This document shows, piece after piece, positions 48,119-56,453 of a DNA stretch of 64,000 nt. The stretch is from Burkholderia sp. S171 (GTDB lineage: Bacteria > Pseudomonadota > Gammaproteobacteria > Burkholderiales > Burkholderiaceae), in NCBI RefSeq assembly GCF_009766085.1, contig NZ_LMUF01000006.1:62001-126000 (forward strand). The letters are read 5' to 3'. The notes under the pieces were generated by a model. The model was given only the letters and a program-made list of their open reading frames with translations, was not told the origin of the DNA and ran no database searches. Numbering within the stretch: position 1 is the first letter of the stretch; every line of letters begins with the position of its first letter. The position numbers and the translations under genes were made by a program.

Positions 48119-50563
48119 ATGACCGAATTTCAGAACGCCGAACAACAGTTGTCGAAGTTTCGCCTGCGTGTGGCTGCCGCCGGCCTGTTCGTGTTCGTCT
48201 GTTTCGGGCTGATCGGCGTGCGCTTCCTGTATCTGCAGGTCTGGCATTTCAGCAAATACTCGCTGCAAGCCGACGAAAACCGCATTTCGGTGGCGCCCAT
48301 CGTGCCGAACCGCGGCATCATCACCGACCGAAACGGCGTGGTGCTGGCGAAGAATTATTCGGCTTACACGCTGGAAATTACGCCATCGAAGATCAACACC
48401 ACGCTCGACGATGAAATCGACCGCATCGGGACCGTGATTCCTGTCGATCAGCGCGATCGGCGGCGTTTCAAAAAGCTGCTCGAAGACTCGAAGAATTTCG
48501 AGAGCCTGCCAATCCGCACCCGCCTGACCGACGAAGAAGTCGCGCGTTTCACCGCTGAGAAATACCGATTCCCGGGCGTGGAAGTGCGCGCGCGGCTGTT
48601 CCGTCAATACCCGCTTGGACCGACTGCCGCGCATGTGATCGGCTATATCGGGCGGATTTCGCAGCGCGATCAGGAACGTATCGACGAAGCGAGCGACCAG
48701 AACGACGCCGACACGGATCACTACGACCCGCGTATTGACGCGAACAACTACAAGGGCACGGACTACATCGGCAAGATTGGTGTGGAGCAGAGCTACGAAA
48801 CCGAGTTGCACGGCCTGACCGGCTTCGAGGAAGTGGAAGTCACGGCGGGTGGCCGGCCCGTGCGCACGCTGTCGCGCACACAAGCCACGCCGGGGAACAA
48901 CCTGGTGTTGTCGCTGGATATCGGCTTACAGCAAGTCGCCGAGCAGGCCTTCGCGGGCAAGCGCGGCGCGCTGGTCGCGATCGAACCGGCAACAGGCGAC
49001 GTGCTCGCGTTCGTCTCGGCCCCTAGTTTTGACCCGAATTCGTTCGTCGATGGCATCGACCAGCAGACCTGGGATTCGCTCAACAATTCGCCCGATCACC
49101 CGCTGCTGAACCGTCCGCTGCACGGCACCTATCCGCCCGGCTCCACCTATAAACCGTTCATGGCGCTGGCCGCGCTGACGCTGCATAAACGCACGACCAG
49201 TTGGGGATTCCAGGACCCGGGTTCGTACACGTTCGGCGGTCACACCTTCCGCAACGACGTGCGCGCGGGCCAGGGCTGGGTCGACATGAACCGCGCGATC
49301 GTGGTGTCCAACGACACCTATTTCTACATGCTGGCGCACGATCTCGGCGTGAACGCGATGGCCGGCTTCATGAAGCCGTGGGGATTCGGCCAGATCACGG
49401 GTATCGACATCAACGGCGAAGCGCGCGGCATTCTTCCGTCGACGGATTGGAAAAAGAAGGCGTATCGGAAGCCCGAACAGCAGCGCTGGTATGAAGGCGA
49501 GACGATCAGCCTGGGTATCGGACAGGGCTACAACTCGTTCACAATTCTGCAACTTGCGCACGCCACGGCGACGCTCGCGAACGACGGCGTGGTCATGAAG
49601 CCGCATCTGGTCAAGGAAGTCGAGAATCCGATTTCCAAAGCGGTGCGCGTTACCGTGCGCGATCCGAGCGACAAGATTGCGGTCAAGCAGGCGGACATCG
49701 ACTTCATCAAGCGCGCGATGGAAGGCGTGGTGACCACCGGTACAGGCGCCAAGATCTTCCGCGGCGCACCGTATCAGGCAGCGGGTAAAACCGGGACGGC
49801 GCAGGTCTACTCGCTGCAAGGCTCGAATTATTCGCACAACGCCATAGCGGAACATTTGCGCGATCACGCGTTGTTTATCGCGTTCGCCCCGGCGGATCAT
49901 CCGACTATCGCGGTTGCGTTGATCGTGGAAAACGGCGGCTGGGGTGCGGAATCTGCCGGCCCGATCGCGCGGAAAGTGCTCGATTATTATCTCGTCGACC
50001 GGCTGAAGCCGGGTGCGGAAGCGGCGGCCGTGGCAGCAGCGGCATCGGCGACGGAAGATGCGGGCGCACCCGTGATCGGCGGCGCGCAAAGCCCGTTGGA
50101 CGCGGCGCTGCCGGCATCGGTGACGAGTGTGTCGCCCGCGTTCAAGCCACAAGTGGCGTCTGATTCGGCATCCGGTTCAGCGGCCGCCAGTGCGGGTGCC
50201 GCGGCGTCTGATTCGGCTGCGTCTGCGGCTACAAGCAGCGGAGCCGGGGCGGCATCGAGTGCGCCGGCGGCATCGGCCGTTCCTGTCGCGCCGAGCATGC
50301 TGCGCGCGCTGGAAGCGCCGCGCGTGCCGGTCGCGCCTATTGCCACGGAAGCGCGGGAAACAGTGCGCCCCGCAACGGGATCGAAAGCGCCGGGCGTGGT
50401 CAACGTAAAAGAAACAACGCGTACCGCCGAGGTCCGCAAGGCGCCGACCGCACCTACGCCGCCCTCACCACCGAAAGAGCCGGCGCCGACCGCCGCTATC
50501 CCGCGCAATACCGGCAAAAGCGCTATCCAGACGTTGACGCCGTCTGGCGGCATCGACGAGTAA
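48119..50563 (+). CDS. mrdA: Penicillin-binding protein 2 with a long Ala-rich tail
   Basis: An 814-residue class B transpeptidase for rod-shape elongation. Seen: membrane anchor (about 18-40), pedestal domain, SxxK nucleophile Ser342-TY-Lys345 (PPGSTYKPF), SxN as Ser397-Asn-Asp, KTG at 557-559. The catalytic part ends near 640, about the size of E. coli PBP2 (633). The remaining 170 residues are low-complexity, rich in Ala, Ser, Pro and Val, with no domain I recognise. Sits between mreD and rodA, as in other Burkholderiaceae. Confidence 0.96.
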   Translation: MTEFQNAEQQLSKFRLRVAAAGLFVFVCFGLIGVRFLYLQVWHFSKYSLQADENRISVAPIVPNRGIITDRNGVVLAKNYSAYTLEITPSKINTTLDDEIDRIGTVIPVDQRDRRRFKKLLEDSKNFESLPIRTRLTDEEVARFTAEKYRFPGVEVRARLFRQYPLGPTAAHVIGYIGRISQRDQERIDEASDQNDADTDHYDPRIDANNYKGTDYIGKIGVEQSYETELHGLTGFEEVEVTAGGRPVRTLSRTQATPGNNLVLSLDIGLQQVAEQAFAGKRGALVAIEPATGDVLAFVSAPSFDPNSFVDGIDQQTWDSLNNSPDHPLLNRPLHGTYPPGSTYKPFMALAALTLHKRTTSWGFQDPGSYTFGGHTFRNDVRAGQGWVDMNRAIVVSNDTYFYMLAHDLGVNAMAGFMKPWGFGQITGIDINGEARGILPSTDWKKKAYRKPEQQRWYEGETISLGIGQGYNSFTILQLAHATATLANDGVVMKPHLVKEVENPISKAVRVTVRDPSDKIAVKQADIDFIKRAMEGVVTTGTGAKIFRGAPYQAAGKTGTAQVYSLQGSNYSHNAIAEHLRDHALFIAFAPADHPTIAVALIVENGGWGAESAGPIARKVLDYYLVDRLKPGAEAAAVAAAASATEDAGAPVIGGAQSPLDAALPASVTSVSPAFKPQVASDSASGSAAASAGAAASDSAASAATSSGAGAASSAPAASAVPVAPSMLRALEAPRVPVAPIATEARETVRPATGSKAPGVVNVKETTRTAEVRKAPTAPTPPSPPKEPAPTAAIPRNTGKSAIQTLTPSGGIDE

Positions 50564-50575
50564 AGGAGAATCGCT

Positions 50576-51733
50576 ATGGAAGCGCTGCAATTCGACAAGC
50601 GCGTCTGGCTCGAACGCACGAAGCGCATGTTCGCGGGCTTCGATAAACCGCTCGCGCTGATTGTGTTCCTGCTGCTGTGCGTGGGCATCGTGACGCTGTA
50701 CAGCGCGAGTCTCGATGTCCCCGGCCGCGTAGAAGACCAGTTGCGTAACATCATGCTGACGTTCGGGCTGATGTGGATTCTCGCCAACGTGCCACCGCCC
50801 ACGCTAATGCGTTTCGCCGTGCCGCTTTACACCATTGGCATGGCGCTGCTGATCGCGGTCGCCACGTTCGGGCTGACGCGCAAAGGCGCGAAACGCTGGC
50901 TGAACGTGGGCGTGGTGATCCAGCCCTCGGAAATCATGAAGATCGCGATGCCGCTCATGCTCGCGTGGTATTTCCAGCGGCGTGAGGGCGGCATCCGGTG
51001 GTGGGATTACATCGTCGGCTTCATTATCCTGATCCTGCCGGTCGCGATCATCGCCAAGCAGCCCGATCTGGGCACCGCCGTGCTGGTGTTCGCGGCGGGC
51101 CTCTTCGTGATCTATTTCGCGGGCTTGAGTTTCAAGCTGATCGTGCCGGTGCTCGTGGCGGCTGTGCTGGTGGTCGCGAGTATCGGCATATTCCAGGAGC
51201 GCATTTGCCAGCCGGAAGTGAACTGGCCGCTGATGCACGATTACCAGAAGCATCGGATCTGTACGCTGCTCGATCCAACCTCCGATCCGCTCGGCAAAGG
51301 CTTTCACACCATTCAGGCCGTTATCGCGATTGGCTCGGGCGGGACCTTCGGAAAAGGCTGGCTAAAGGGTACGCAGTCGCATCTGGAGTTCATCCCTGAA
51401 AAACATACCGACTTCATTTTCGCGGTGTTTTCGGAGGAGTTCGGGCTCGCCGGCGGACTGGTGTTGCTATTCCTTTACATGGCGTTGATCGCGCGAGGGC
51501 TGTTTATCGCGGCGAACGGGGCGACGCTGTTTGGACGCCTGCTGGCCGGATCGCTGACCATGGCGTTCTTTACTTATGCGTTCGTGAATATCGGGATGGT
51601 GAGCGGGATCTTGCCGGTGGTCGGCGTGCCATTGCCGTTCATGAGTTACGGTGGCACCGCGCTGACGACGCTCGGCGTTGCGGTCGGACTCATCATGAGC
51701 GTGTCGCGACAGAAGCGGCTGATGAAAGGCTAG
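50576..51733 (+). CDS. rodA: Peptidoglycan glycosyltransferase RodA (MrdB)
   Basis: A 385-residue SEDS-family polymerase with about ten membrane segments, partner of PBP2 in elongation. Seen: the periplasmic loop with the conserved Asp in LLDPTSDPLGKGFHTIQA, and FIPEKHTDFIFAVFSEEFGL, both SEDS hallmarks, and the C-terminal GVPLPFMSYGGTALTT. AAAGGAGA precedes the ATG, 12 bp after mrdA. Length close to E. coli RodA (370). Confidence 0.97.
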   Translation: MEALQFDKRVWLERTKRMFAGFDKPLALIVFLLLCVGIVTLYSASLDVPGRVEDQLRNIMLTFGLMWILANVPPPTLMRFAVPLYTIGMALLIAVATFGLTRKGAKRWLNVGVVIQPSEIMKIAMPLMLAWYFQRREGGIRWWDYIVGFIILILPVAIIAKQPDLGTAVLVFAAGLFVIYFAGLSFKLIVPVLVAAVLVVASIGIFQERICQPEVNWPLMHDYQKHRICTLLDPTSDPLGKGFHTIQAVIAIGSGGTFGKGWLKGTQSHLEFIPEKHTDFIFAVFSEEFGLAGGLVLLFLYMALIARGLFIAANGATLFGRLLAGSLTMAFFTYAFVNIGMVSGILPVVGVPLPFMSYGGTALTTLGVAVGLIMSVSRQKRLMKG

Positions 51734-51754
51734 CGTTGTTCAAACAGACAAAGC

Positions 51755-51790
51755 AAAGCCCACGATGAATCGATCATCGTGGGCTTTTTA
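51755..51790 (+). terminator. Terminator after rodA
   Basis: A 14-bp stem (51755-51768 with 51774-51787), 5-base loop, followed by TT and an AT-rich tract; it ends the mre-mrd-rodA operon and may also serve the convergent Sel1 gene. Confidence 0.88.
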
Positions 51791-51792
51791 TT

Positions 51793-52467
51793 TTATTGCG
51801 GTTGTTCGTGCGCGAGTTCCGCGCTGAGTTCCTGGAACTTCAGCTTCGCCGCAGGATCGCCCTGCGCCGCCGCCGCAGCGTAATACGCGCGCGCCACGTT
51901 GATGTTCTTCTTTACACCGTCGCCGCCTCGCTCGTAAAACGATCCAGCCACGTATTGCGCCGTCATGTCCCCGCCTTCGGCGGCCTTCTTGTACCAGACG
52001 AAGGCCTGCCCGTTGTCACGAGGCGTTCCGCGGCCATCGAGGAACTGGTTCGCCAGTGCAAGCTCCGCCAAGACGTGACCTTGATTCGCCGCTCGCAAGA
52101 ACCAGCGATGCGCCTCGGCCGGATCACGGTCGACAAACTCGCCGTCATCGAACATCTTGCCGTACACGTACTGCGCTTGCGTCATGTTGGAATCGGCGGC
52201 TTTGCGCAACCACTTCTTGCCTTCCTCCACTTCTGCCGGGCCACCTTCACCGTTGACCAGCATCATCGCGTAATTGAATTCGGCAAGACGGCTACCCTTC
52301 TGCGCCGCATGCAAAAACTCCGAGCGCGCGGCGCCGAAATTGCCCGCGTTGTAATCGGCGACCGCGTTTTGCGTCGCCATGTCACTGCCCTTGACGGTCT
52401 GCGCACTCGCCGCGCTGCACGCCATCACCAACGCTACCGATACTGCGCCCAATATTCCGGGTTTCAT
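51793..52467 (-). CDS. Sel1-repeat exported protein
   Basis: A 224-residue protein with a signal peptide (MKPGILGAVSVALVMACSAA, cleavage probably after SAQ) and about five Sel1-like repeats (for example EGKKWLRKAADSNMTQAQYV and EAHRWFLRAANQGHVLAELA). Such repeats act as protein-interaction scaffolds; no catalytic domain is present. Its start overlaps the stop of the aldolase gene by 4 bp (ATGA), an odd partnership. Function unknown. Confidence 0.82.
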   Translation of the reverse strand: MKPGILGAVSVALVMACSAASAQTVKGSDMATQNAVADYNAGNFGAARSEFLHAAQKGSRLAEFNYAMMLVNGEGGPAEVEEGKKWLRKAADSNMTQAQYVYGKMFDDGEFVDRDPAEAHRWFLRAANQGHVLAELALANQFLDGRGTPRDNGQAFVWYKKAAEGGDMTAQYVAGSFYERGGDGVKKNINVARAYYAAAAAQGDPAAKLKFQELSAELAHEQPQ

Positions 52468-53246
52468 GCCCTTGCCTCCTGCAACGCCTGTCGCGTCGCT
52501 TTTAACAACCAGCCCACATCGGCCGATAACGCGATGACCTTCACACCCGCTTCTGCATAGGAACGCGCACTCGCGACATCGAGCGCAAAAATGCCGCTCG
52601 CGATGCCTGCATGTTTTGCGCTATCGATAATTTTCGTGATTGCCGTCTGGACGTCGGGATGTTTGGTATCGCCGAGATGTCCGAGACTCGCGGCCAGATC
52701 AGCGGGCCCAATGAACAAGCAATCGACGCCGGGCGTAGCCGCTATGGCTTCCACATTCGCGAGCGCCTGCTCGGATTCGATCTGCACGATCGTCGATATC
52801 TGCGCGTTCGCCGAACTCACGTAATCGCGCCGGATGCCGTATGCCGCTGCGCGCACTGCGCCTGCTGCGCCACGCAGGCCATCGCGGGCATCGGCGGTCG
52901 GATACTGTGTGAGACGCACGACATGTGCTGCCTCTTCCGCCGTTTCGACGTTCGGGAACATCAGCGTGCGCGCGCCTGCATCGAGCACACGCTTAACCAG
53001 CCAGCCTACATGCGCCGGCACGCGGACGATCGGTTCGGTCGGCAAGTGCGCGGCGGCAATCGCACGAAGTTGCGCGACGACGTCATGGCTGTCGTTCGGC
53101 GAATGCTCCATGTCGATGCACAGCCAGTCGAAGCCTGCGTGCGCCAAGGCTTCGGCCACGTCCGCGCTGCCGAGCGACAGCCACAGGCCGTACAAGGTGC
53201 CGGATTCGGTGAAACGCTGTTTGAGGAGGTTGGTGTAGGTGCTCAT
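52464..53246 (-). CDS. HpcH/HpaI family aldolase
   Basis: A 260-residue class II pyruvate aldolase related to 2-dehydro-3-deoxyglucarate and 4-hydroxy-2-oxoheptanedioate aldolases. Seen: DWLCIDMEHSPND with the acidic metal-site, RVPAHVGWLVKRVLDAGARTLMFPNVET, the metal-binding Glu in VQIESEQAL, and IGPADLAASLG. AAGGA lies seven bases before ATG 53246; an in-frame extension of eight codons exists upstream. The physiological substrate is not clear, and no pathway genes are adjacent, only a Sel1 protein overlapping downstream. Confidence 0.85.
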   Translation of the reverse strand: MSTYTNLLKQRFTESGTLYGLWLSLGSADVAEALAHAGFDWLCIDMEHSPNDSHDVVAQLRAIAAAHLPTEPIVRVPAHVGWLVKRVLDAGARTLMFPNVETAEEAAHVVRLTQYPTADARDGLRGAAGAVRAAAYGIRRDYVSSANAQISTIVQIESEQALANVEAIAATPGVDCLFIGPADLAASLGHLGDTKHPDVQTAITKIIDSAKHAGIASGIFALDVASARSYAEAGVKVIALSADVGWLLKATRQALQEARA

Positions 53247-53425
53247 CGCGTGGTCCTTGATAGATGACACGCTAGATCACACGCGGCGGGATGGTTGGCA
53301 GTCATGTCTCGCTCCAATTGGGCTATGTCGCTGGAATGCGCCGCAGCAAAACGTGCGGCTTGTCCAAAGATCATACCGTGACAAAAGAGCGCTGGCAGGA
53401 GCCCGCTTTCGAGAACGATGGAGCG

Positions 53426-53872
53426 TCAGACGCCTTCGACGTCTGCCCAGCAATTCGGTGTTTCGTACAGACGCACGCGCTTGAGCTTTAGATCGACGCC
53501 GTAGTGGTCGTCGTAGACGCCGGAGAGAATCCGGAACGCCTCGGCCGCGAGATTCTCAACGGTAGGAATGCGGTCGAGCACGATGGTCTTGTGGTCGGCC
53601 ATCTTCTCGAGAAAACTGCGCACGACTTCATCGCGCGCATAGACGATAAACGCGTGGTCCCACTTGTTGACCAGATGCTCCATGGCCAGCGCCTTGACGT
53701 CGGCGAAGTCCATCACCATGCCGCGATCCGGCGCACCTTCCGTTTCGACGAGCTCGCCTTGCAGCGTGATTTCCAGCACATACCGATGACCGTGCAGGTT
53801 ACGGCACTGGCTGCGGTGATCGGGGATGCGGTGGCCCGCATCGAATTCAAGTTTTCGGGTGATCGTCTGCAC
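53426..53872 (-). CDS. queD: 6-carboxy-5,6,7,8-tetrahydropterin synthase QueD
   Basis: A 148-residue QueD, second step from GTP to queuosine precursor preQ0. Seen: zinc ligands His14, His27 and His29 (DAGHR and NLHGHRY), catalytic Cys23 between them, and a C-terminal VRLYETPNCWADV. Slightly longer than E. coli QueD (121) through an insertion around 38-50. Start is GTG 53872. Last gene of queC-queE-queD, 27 bp after queE. Confidence 0.92.
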   Translation of the reverse strand: MQTITRKLEFDAGHRIPDHRSQCRNLHGHRYVLEITLQGELVETEGAPDRGMVMDFADVKALAMEHLVNKWDHAFIVYARDEVVRSFLEKMADHKTIVLDRIPTVENLAAEAFRILSGVYDDHYGVDLKLKRVRLYETPNCWADVEGV

Positions 53873-53899
53873 GTCTGCTCAGCTAGGGCTTGATTCGCG

Positions 53900-54532
53900 T
53901 TAGGGGATGTTCAAGTACTTGTGCGTCTGCATGGATAGGCGCCATTGCGGATGCCGCTTGCACCAGTCGATAGCGAGCTTCGTGTTGATGTCGCGCGACG
54001 GACCGTCCATGGGTTGCACGAGGAAATACTCGAAGTCGAGTTTGGCGTAATCGGCCAGCGGCTGATTGTCTTGCGGCACCACGACCTTCAACTCGTTGCC
54101 CTTCGTTACGACCAGCGGCGCGCCGGCTTTCGGGCTCACGCAGATCCAGTCGATAGTGTCCAGCACCGGCAGCGATCCGTTCGTTTCGATCGCCATTTCG
54201 AAGCCGGCTGCATGCAAGGCATCGACGAAAGGCGGGTCGATCTGCAGCATGGGCTCGCCGCCTGTGCACACCACGAACTTGTGCGCTTCGCCTTCCGGCC
54301 ATTGCGACGCGATCATGGCAACGAGGTCGGCGGGCGTCTTGTATTTGCCGCCGTTCTCGCCGTCCGTGCCAACGAAATCCGTATCGCAAAACTGGCAGAC
54401 GGCGTCCGCGCGATCTTCCTCGCGACCCGACCAGAGATTGCAGCCGGCGAAGCGGCAAAACACGGCCGGGCGCCCGGCGTTTGCGCCTTCGCCCTGCAAC
54501 GTATAGAAAATTTCTTTTACTGCGTACGTCAT
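53900..54532 (-). CDS. queE: 7-carboxy-7-deazaguanine synthase QueE
   Basis: A 210-residue radical-SAM enzyme that turns carboxytetrahydropterin into 7-carboxy-7-deazaguanine. Seen: CRFAGCNLWSGR with the cluster pattern Cys-x14-Cys-x2-Cys (Cys in GCN, then CQFC), instead of the standard CX3CX2C, a variant documented for Burkholderia QueE; GGEPMLQ, the SAM-contact GGEP motif, also present. It starts 2 bp after the queC stop. Confidence 0.93.
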   Translation of the reverse strand: MTYAVKEIFYTLQGEGANAGRPAVFCRFAGCNLWSGREEDRADAVCQFCDTDFVGTDGENGGKYKTPADLVAMIASQWPEGEAHKFVVCTGGEPMLQIDPPFVDALHAAGFEMAIETNGSLPVLDTIDWICVSPKAGAPLVVTKGNELKVVVPQDNQPLADYAKLDFEYFLVQPMDGPSRDINTKLAIDWCKRHPQWRLSMQTHKYLNIP

Positions 54533-54534
54533 GA

Positions 54535-55269
54535 TCAGACCGGTTCAGTGGTGACTTGCTCACCCGACTTATAGGCTTCGTAGCCGCGCTTGCGCAGCTT
54601 GCAGGCCGGGCATTGGCCGCAACCAAAACCCCATTCATGCAGCTCGGAACGCTCGCCGACATAACACGTGTGCGTCTCGACGCGCACCAGTTCCACCAGT
54701 GCCTCGCCGCCTAGCTGTTCGGCCAGACGCCAGGTGTCGGCTTTATCGAGCCACATCAGCGGCGTCTCGAGCAGGAAGCGGCTGTCCATGCCGAGATTGA
54801 GGGCGACTTGCAGCGCCTTCATGGTGTCGTCGCGGCAATCGGGATAGCCCGAGAAATCCGTTTCGCACATGCCGCCGACGAGCACCTTCAATCCCCGCCG
54901 ATACGCGATCGCAGCGGCGATCGTCATGAACATGAGATTGCGGCCGGGCACGAAGGTGTTGGGCAAGCCGCTCGCGCTGGCTTCGATTTCGATCTCGCGC
55001 GTCATGGCGGTGTCGCTGATGGCGCCGAGCACGGACAGGTCGATCATGTGGTCTTCGCCGAGCCGTTCGGCCCACTGCGGAAACTGCTGCTTGAGCGATG
55101 CACGAAAGCCCTCCCGGCATTCGAGTTCCACGCGATGGCGCTGGCCATAGTCGAAGCCGAGCGTCTCGACGGTCTTAAAACGATCGAGCGCCCAAGCGAG
55201 GCATGTGGCCGAATCCTGGCCACCGGAAAACAGCACCAGTGCGCTGTCTTTAGCGTCTGTCCGAGTCAC
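54535..55269 (-). CDS. queC: 7-cyano-7-deazaguanine synthase QueC
   Basis: A 244-residue ATP-dependent QueC that makes preQ0. Seen: PP-loop SGGQDS at residues 15-20 and the zinc site Cys202, Cys217, Cys220 and Cys223 near the C-terminus (GCGQCPAC). Start is GTG 55269 with GGAG seven bases upstream. First gene of the operon. No preQ1 riboswitch was recognised in the 100 bp upstream. Confidence 0.94.
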   Translation of the reverse strand: MTRTDAKDSALVLFSGGQDSATCLAWALDRFKTVETLGFDYGQRHRVELECREGFRASLKQQFPQWAERLGEDHMIDLSVLGAISDTAMTREIEIEASASGLPNTFVPGRNLMFMTIAAAIAYRRGLKVLVGGMCETDFSGYPDCRDDTMKALQVALNLGMDSRFLLETPLMWLDKADTWRLAEQLGGEALVELVRVETHTCYVGERSELHEWGFGCGQCPACKLRKRGYEAYKSGEQVTTEPV

Positions 55270-55521
55270 CGTGAAACTCCGATGGAGAGGATGGGGTGCG
55301 CGATTTGGCTAATGTTCAGAAGGGGCCGCTGCGCGCGGTTTTATCCTGCCCTATCTTAGCCAAGTCTTTGAAGAACCAAGGATTTTATCATGAAGGCGGA
55401 CGTTCGCTCTTGGTTGGAGCTCGGCCTGCCGGGGATGGGCTACCGGTCTGCTTACAAGCAGCGGCTGGCACTCACACCACCTGCCAAAACCGCCCCGGCC
55501 AAATACGTACGAAAATCAATG

Positions 55522-55559
55522 AAAAATGCCCGGAAACCTTGCGGTTTCCGGGCATTTTT
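55522..55559 (-). terminator. Terminator after tRNA-Phe
   Basis: A perfect 17-bp stem (55522-55538 with 55543-55559), 4-base loop and T run on the minus strand, nine bases past the tRNA 3' end. Confidence 0.9.
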
Positions 55560-55568
55560 TTGCAACTG

Positions 55569-55644
55569 TGGTGGCCTGGGACGGAATCGAACCATCGACA
55601 CGCGGATTTTCAATCCGCTGCTCTACCAACTGAGCTACCGGGCC
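55569..55644 (-). tRNA. tRNA-Phe (GAA anticodon)
   Basis: A 76-nt tRNA with encoded CCA. Seen on the minus strand: D arm GCTC/GAGC, anticodon stem GCGGA/TCCGC with loop TTGAAAA giving anticodon GAA, T arm with TTCGATT. The acceptor stem pairs GGCCCGG with CCAGGCC, leaving one C-A mismatch at position 5-68; the other six pairs are good. The mismatch was read from both strands of the given sequence and is unusual for this tRNA. Confidence 0.95.
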
Positions 55645-55733
55645 ACGAAGAACGAAAGTATATCAAAGGGGATTATGTCGCTCAAGTGCTTTTTGCCACC
55701 TTTTTACTGTAACGATCGTGGAACGCCCGCCAG

Positions 55734-56453
55734 TCAAGCCTCGCTCTTGTTCTTGCCCAGATCCACACCGAGTTGCTTGAGCTTGCGATACAAGTGCGTG
55801 CGCTCCAGTCCCGTCTTCTCAGCCACCCGCGTCATGCTGCCGTTCTCACGCGCCAGGTGATACTCGAAGTACGCGCGCTCGAAGGCGTCGCGTGCATCGC
55901 GCAACGGGATGTCGAAAGAGATGGATGCCGTCGCGCCTGCCGGACCCGCCGCTGCTCCCAGCGCGCCTGCATCGCCGCTCGTCAGATTCAACGACGACGC
56001 CACCGGCAACGCGGCCGAAGCCGGCACTGTCGAACCGCTCGCCGGCAACGCCGGCCGCGTGGCCGTGTTCGCGATCGGCGCGGCAGCCGTGCCACGCGCA
56101 AGACCCTGCTCGACCGCCTTGAGCAACTTTTGCAACGCGATCGGTTTCTCAAGGAAGTTGAGCGCGCCAATCTTCGTGGCTTCAACCGCCGTATCGATAG
56201 TCGCATGGCCCGACATCATGATCACCGGCATGGTGAGCTTGCCCTGCGCTGCCCACTCTTTCAGCAGCGTCACACCGTCGGTATCGGGCATCCAGATGTC
56301 GAGCAGCACGAGATCCGGCGCCTGCCGCAACCGATACTCCCGCGCATGCTGCGCATTTTCCGCCGTCTCCACCACGTGACCTTCGTCGCTCAGGATCTCC
56401 GAGAGCAATTCCCGGATACCCATTTCGTCGTCTACCACCAGGATGGTTGCCAT
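55734..56453 (-). CDS. ntrX: NtrX-like response regulator without AAA+ domain
   Basis: A 239-residue regulator: receiver domain (1-120) with phosphoacceptor Asp52, then an Ala/Pro/Ser-rich linker (about 125-180), then a Fis-type helix-turn-helix (RVAEKTGLERTHLYRKLKQL, about 208-227). Full-length NtrX of alpha-proteobacteria has a central sigma-54 AAA+ domain of about 230 residues, missing here. So this version cannot activate sigma-54 and probably acts as a plain DNA-binding regulator. It starts directly after ntrY; rsmB-DUF4390-ntrY-ntrX is one likely operon. Confidence 0.9.
   Translation of the reverse strand: MATILVVDDEMGIRELLSEILSDEGHVVETAENAQHAREYRLRQAPDLVLLDIWMPDTDGVTLLKEWAAQGKLTMPVIMMSGHATIDTAVEATKIGALNFLEKPIALQKLLKAVEQGLARGTAAAPIANTATRPALPASGSTVPASAALPVASSLNLTSGDAGALGAAAGPAGATASISFDIPLRDARDAFERAYFEYHLARENGSMTRVAEKTGLERTHLYRKLKQLGVDLGKNKSEA

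Noticed and set aside
55270..55400. preQ1 riboswitch upstream of queC
   Set aside because: No preQ1-I or -II pattern with the A-rich tail and pseudoknot could be traced.
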